NCBI GenBank assembly: GCA_038380795.1
Contig: CM076268.1
Location: 2,715,501 to 2,779,500, forward strand
Direction of reading: 5' to 3'
Length of the DNA: 64,000 nt
Source: Pyrocephalus nanus
Lineage: Eukaryota > Chordata > Aves > Passeriformes > Tyrannidae
Shown in pieces: positions 62,958 to 64,000 of this stretch (position 1 is its first letter; every line of letters begins with the position of its first letter). The translations under genes were made by a program, and so were the position numbers. The notes beneath the pieces are model-generated. The model ran no database searches. It was not told where the DNA came from and worked only from the letters and a program-made list of their open reading frames with translations.

Positions 62958-62959
62958 GA

Positions 62960-63760
62960 AAAGGGCCGGTTCTGTGGTCCGGGCCTTGTGGCGCCGCGCC
63001 CGCCAGGGGGCGCCCCCGCGGCGCATGCGCACAGAGCCCGGGCGGGAGCGGAAGCGGCAGCGCTGGCGGAGCAGCAGCAGCAGGAGCGGCGCGGGGGGAG
63101 CGGCAGCGGCGCCCGGGTGGGGCTGTGCCTGCTGTGCGGGCTCCCCGCGGCCGGCAAGTCCAGCCTGGCCCGCGCCCTGCGCCGCCGGTTGCGGCAGCGC
63201 CCGGGCTGGGCCTGCGCGCTCCTGGACTACGACGAGCTCATCCCGCCCGAGGCCTTCCGGCCGCGCGCCCCGGGGGCGGGGCCGCCAGAGCCGCTCCCAT
63301 TGGTCAGTGCGGCTGCGTCACCGCCGCGCGACCGCTGTTGCCAGGCAACGGGACGCGTCCGGCTGGGAATGGGATTGGGGATGGGGCTGGAATTGGGAAC
63401 GGGACCGGGACTGGGCCTGGGCCTGAGACTGGGAGTGTGTTTGGGACTAAGACTGGCTCTAGGGTCAGGGCCGGGTTCCCCCGCGGCCAGGCGGGAGCCG
63501 TGCGGGCTCCCTGATCCCTGCCCTCCTTCCCCCGCAGGTGCCCGGCTGGAAGCGGAGCCGCCGGGAGCTGCTGCAGTGCCTGGAGGATCTCCTGCGGGCC
63601 CTGCTCACCGGGGCGCCGCTACCCGGCCCCGCACAGCCCGGCTGGGAGCGGTTCCTGCGCTGGTGCCGCCGGGAGGGGCTGCTGGAGGCGGCGCGGGGGG
63701 ACGGCGGGGCCGCGGCAGGACCGCTCTGCCTGCTCCTGGATGACAACTTCTACTACCAGA
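62960..63760. promoter_or_regulatory. PSTK: CpG island of PSTK with an NRF1-type palindrome
   Basis: Dense CpG from about 62960 through exon 2. GGCGCATGCGCA at 63020-63031 is an NRF1-like palindrome (first base deviates from YGCGCAYGCGCR). Its ATG is the only ATG upstream of the P-loop in this exon. Confidence 0.7.
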
Positions 63761-63796
63761 GCATGCGGTACGAGGTGTACCAGCTGGCCAGAAAAT
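63025..63796 (+). CDS. PSTK: PSTK, phosphoseryl-tRNA(Sec) kinase, exons 1-2 (partial)
   Basis: PSTK phosphorylates Ser-tRNA(Sec), the step before SepSecS makes selenocysteinyl-tRNA. Exon 1 encodes GLCLLCGLPAAGKSSLARAL, with the P-loop GLPAAGKS at 63138-63161, then LLDYDELIPPEAFRPRAPG. It probably ends at 63302 (CCATTG|GTCAGT, phase 0). Exon 2, 63538..63796, encodes PGWKRSRRELLQCLEDLL and the highly conserved LDDNFYYQSMRYEVYQLARK, then splits a codon at AAAT|GTGAGC; the rest is beyond the window. Start problem: the P-loop frame has no ATG back to the stop codon at 62955-62957. The only ATG (63025, given as start) reads a different frame. Either one base is missing between them (for example in G6 at 63093-63098), initiation is non-AUG (CTG at 63063 is in frame), or an upstream exon is used. 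Identity is secure; the 5' end is not. Confidence 0.9.
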
Positions 63797-64000
63797 GTGA
63801 GCACCCCTCGTTCGGCGGCGGGAGGGGGCTCGTAGGAGGTGCAGGGCACTGCAGCTGCTCTGAGTGCTCTCGTGGAACTTGGGTTATTCTTAATTGCTGG
63901 GTTCCTGCGGGACGGTGAGGAGCAACTGAGCTTTGTTACTGTGTTATTAGAAATTGGTAGGACACTTGAAACCATTCTTAGAGCAGCGTTAGAGCACCTT
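63797..64000 (+). other. PSTK: PSTK intron 2 (start only)
   Basis: Intronic sequence from the GTGAGC donor at 63797 to the window end. The open frame continues across the donor by chance; no feature is seen. Confidence 0.7.

Noticed and set aside
62807..63514. A 235-codon plus-strand frame overlapping PSTK exon 1
   Set aside because: A different frame from the conserved P-loop, with Arg/Gly/Ala-rich composition typical of a CpG island.

Overview
This window is vertebrate nuclear DNA, almost certainly from a bird. The interspersed repeats I can recognise are all CR1 LINE 3' ends (about a dozen, both orientations), and I see no Alu-like or other abundant SINEs. The genes are interrupted by short introns with GT-AG ends, and the gene order matches the human 10q26 DMBT1-CUZD1-C10orf88-PSTK block. 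The species cannot be named from the sequence alone. All exon joins below were made by hand from splice sites, reading frame and family knowledge. In every complete model the summed exon length is a multiple of three.

Layout: (1) 1-968, the last two exons of a DMBT1-type ZP-domain gene. (2) 969-13.6 kb, intergenic with several CR1 fragments. (3) 13.66-28.82 kb, a second DMBT1-like gene. It encodes a signal peptide, two 8-cysteine SRCR domains, two Ser/Thr/Pro/Ala-rich mucin-like stretches made of many tiny exons, and a decayed C-terminal half of a ZP domain carrying a PFPGHRPP repeat. (4) 31.70-39.38 kb, CUZD1 (signal, two CUB domains, ZP domain, transmembrane helix; 603 aa). (5) 40.46-45.12 kb on the minus strand, C10orf88/PAAT (444 aa), with a CpG-rich promoter and two NRF1-type palindromes. 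(6) 47.30-61.69 kb, a complete 22-exon ADAM9-like membrane metalloprotease (797 aa). (7) about 63.0 kb to beyond the window end, PSTK, the phosphoseryl-tRNA(Sec) kinase.

The first three genes form a cluster of secreted or epithelial-surface proteins built from SRCR, CUB and ZP modules. All three split the ZP-C module with a phase-2 intron at the same place, which points to tandem duplication. The two TATA-box promoters (SRCR/mucin gene and CUZD1) contrast with the CpG/NRF1-type promoters of the two housekeeping genes (C10orf88 and PSTK).

The most unusual object is the SRCR/mucin/ZP-remnant gene. Part of its mucin region is encoded by a tandem array of about 145-bp units, each an intron plus a 42-nt exon. 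One unit has lost exactly its exon. Its ZP module lacks the ZP-N half and has gained a proline-rich repeat, yet keeps the furin-like site and the hydrophobic patch that follows it. The ADAM9-like gene lies between C10orf88 and PSTK, where human has no ADAM gene.
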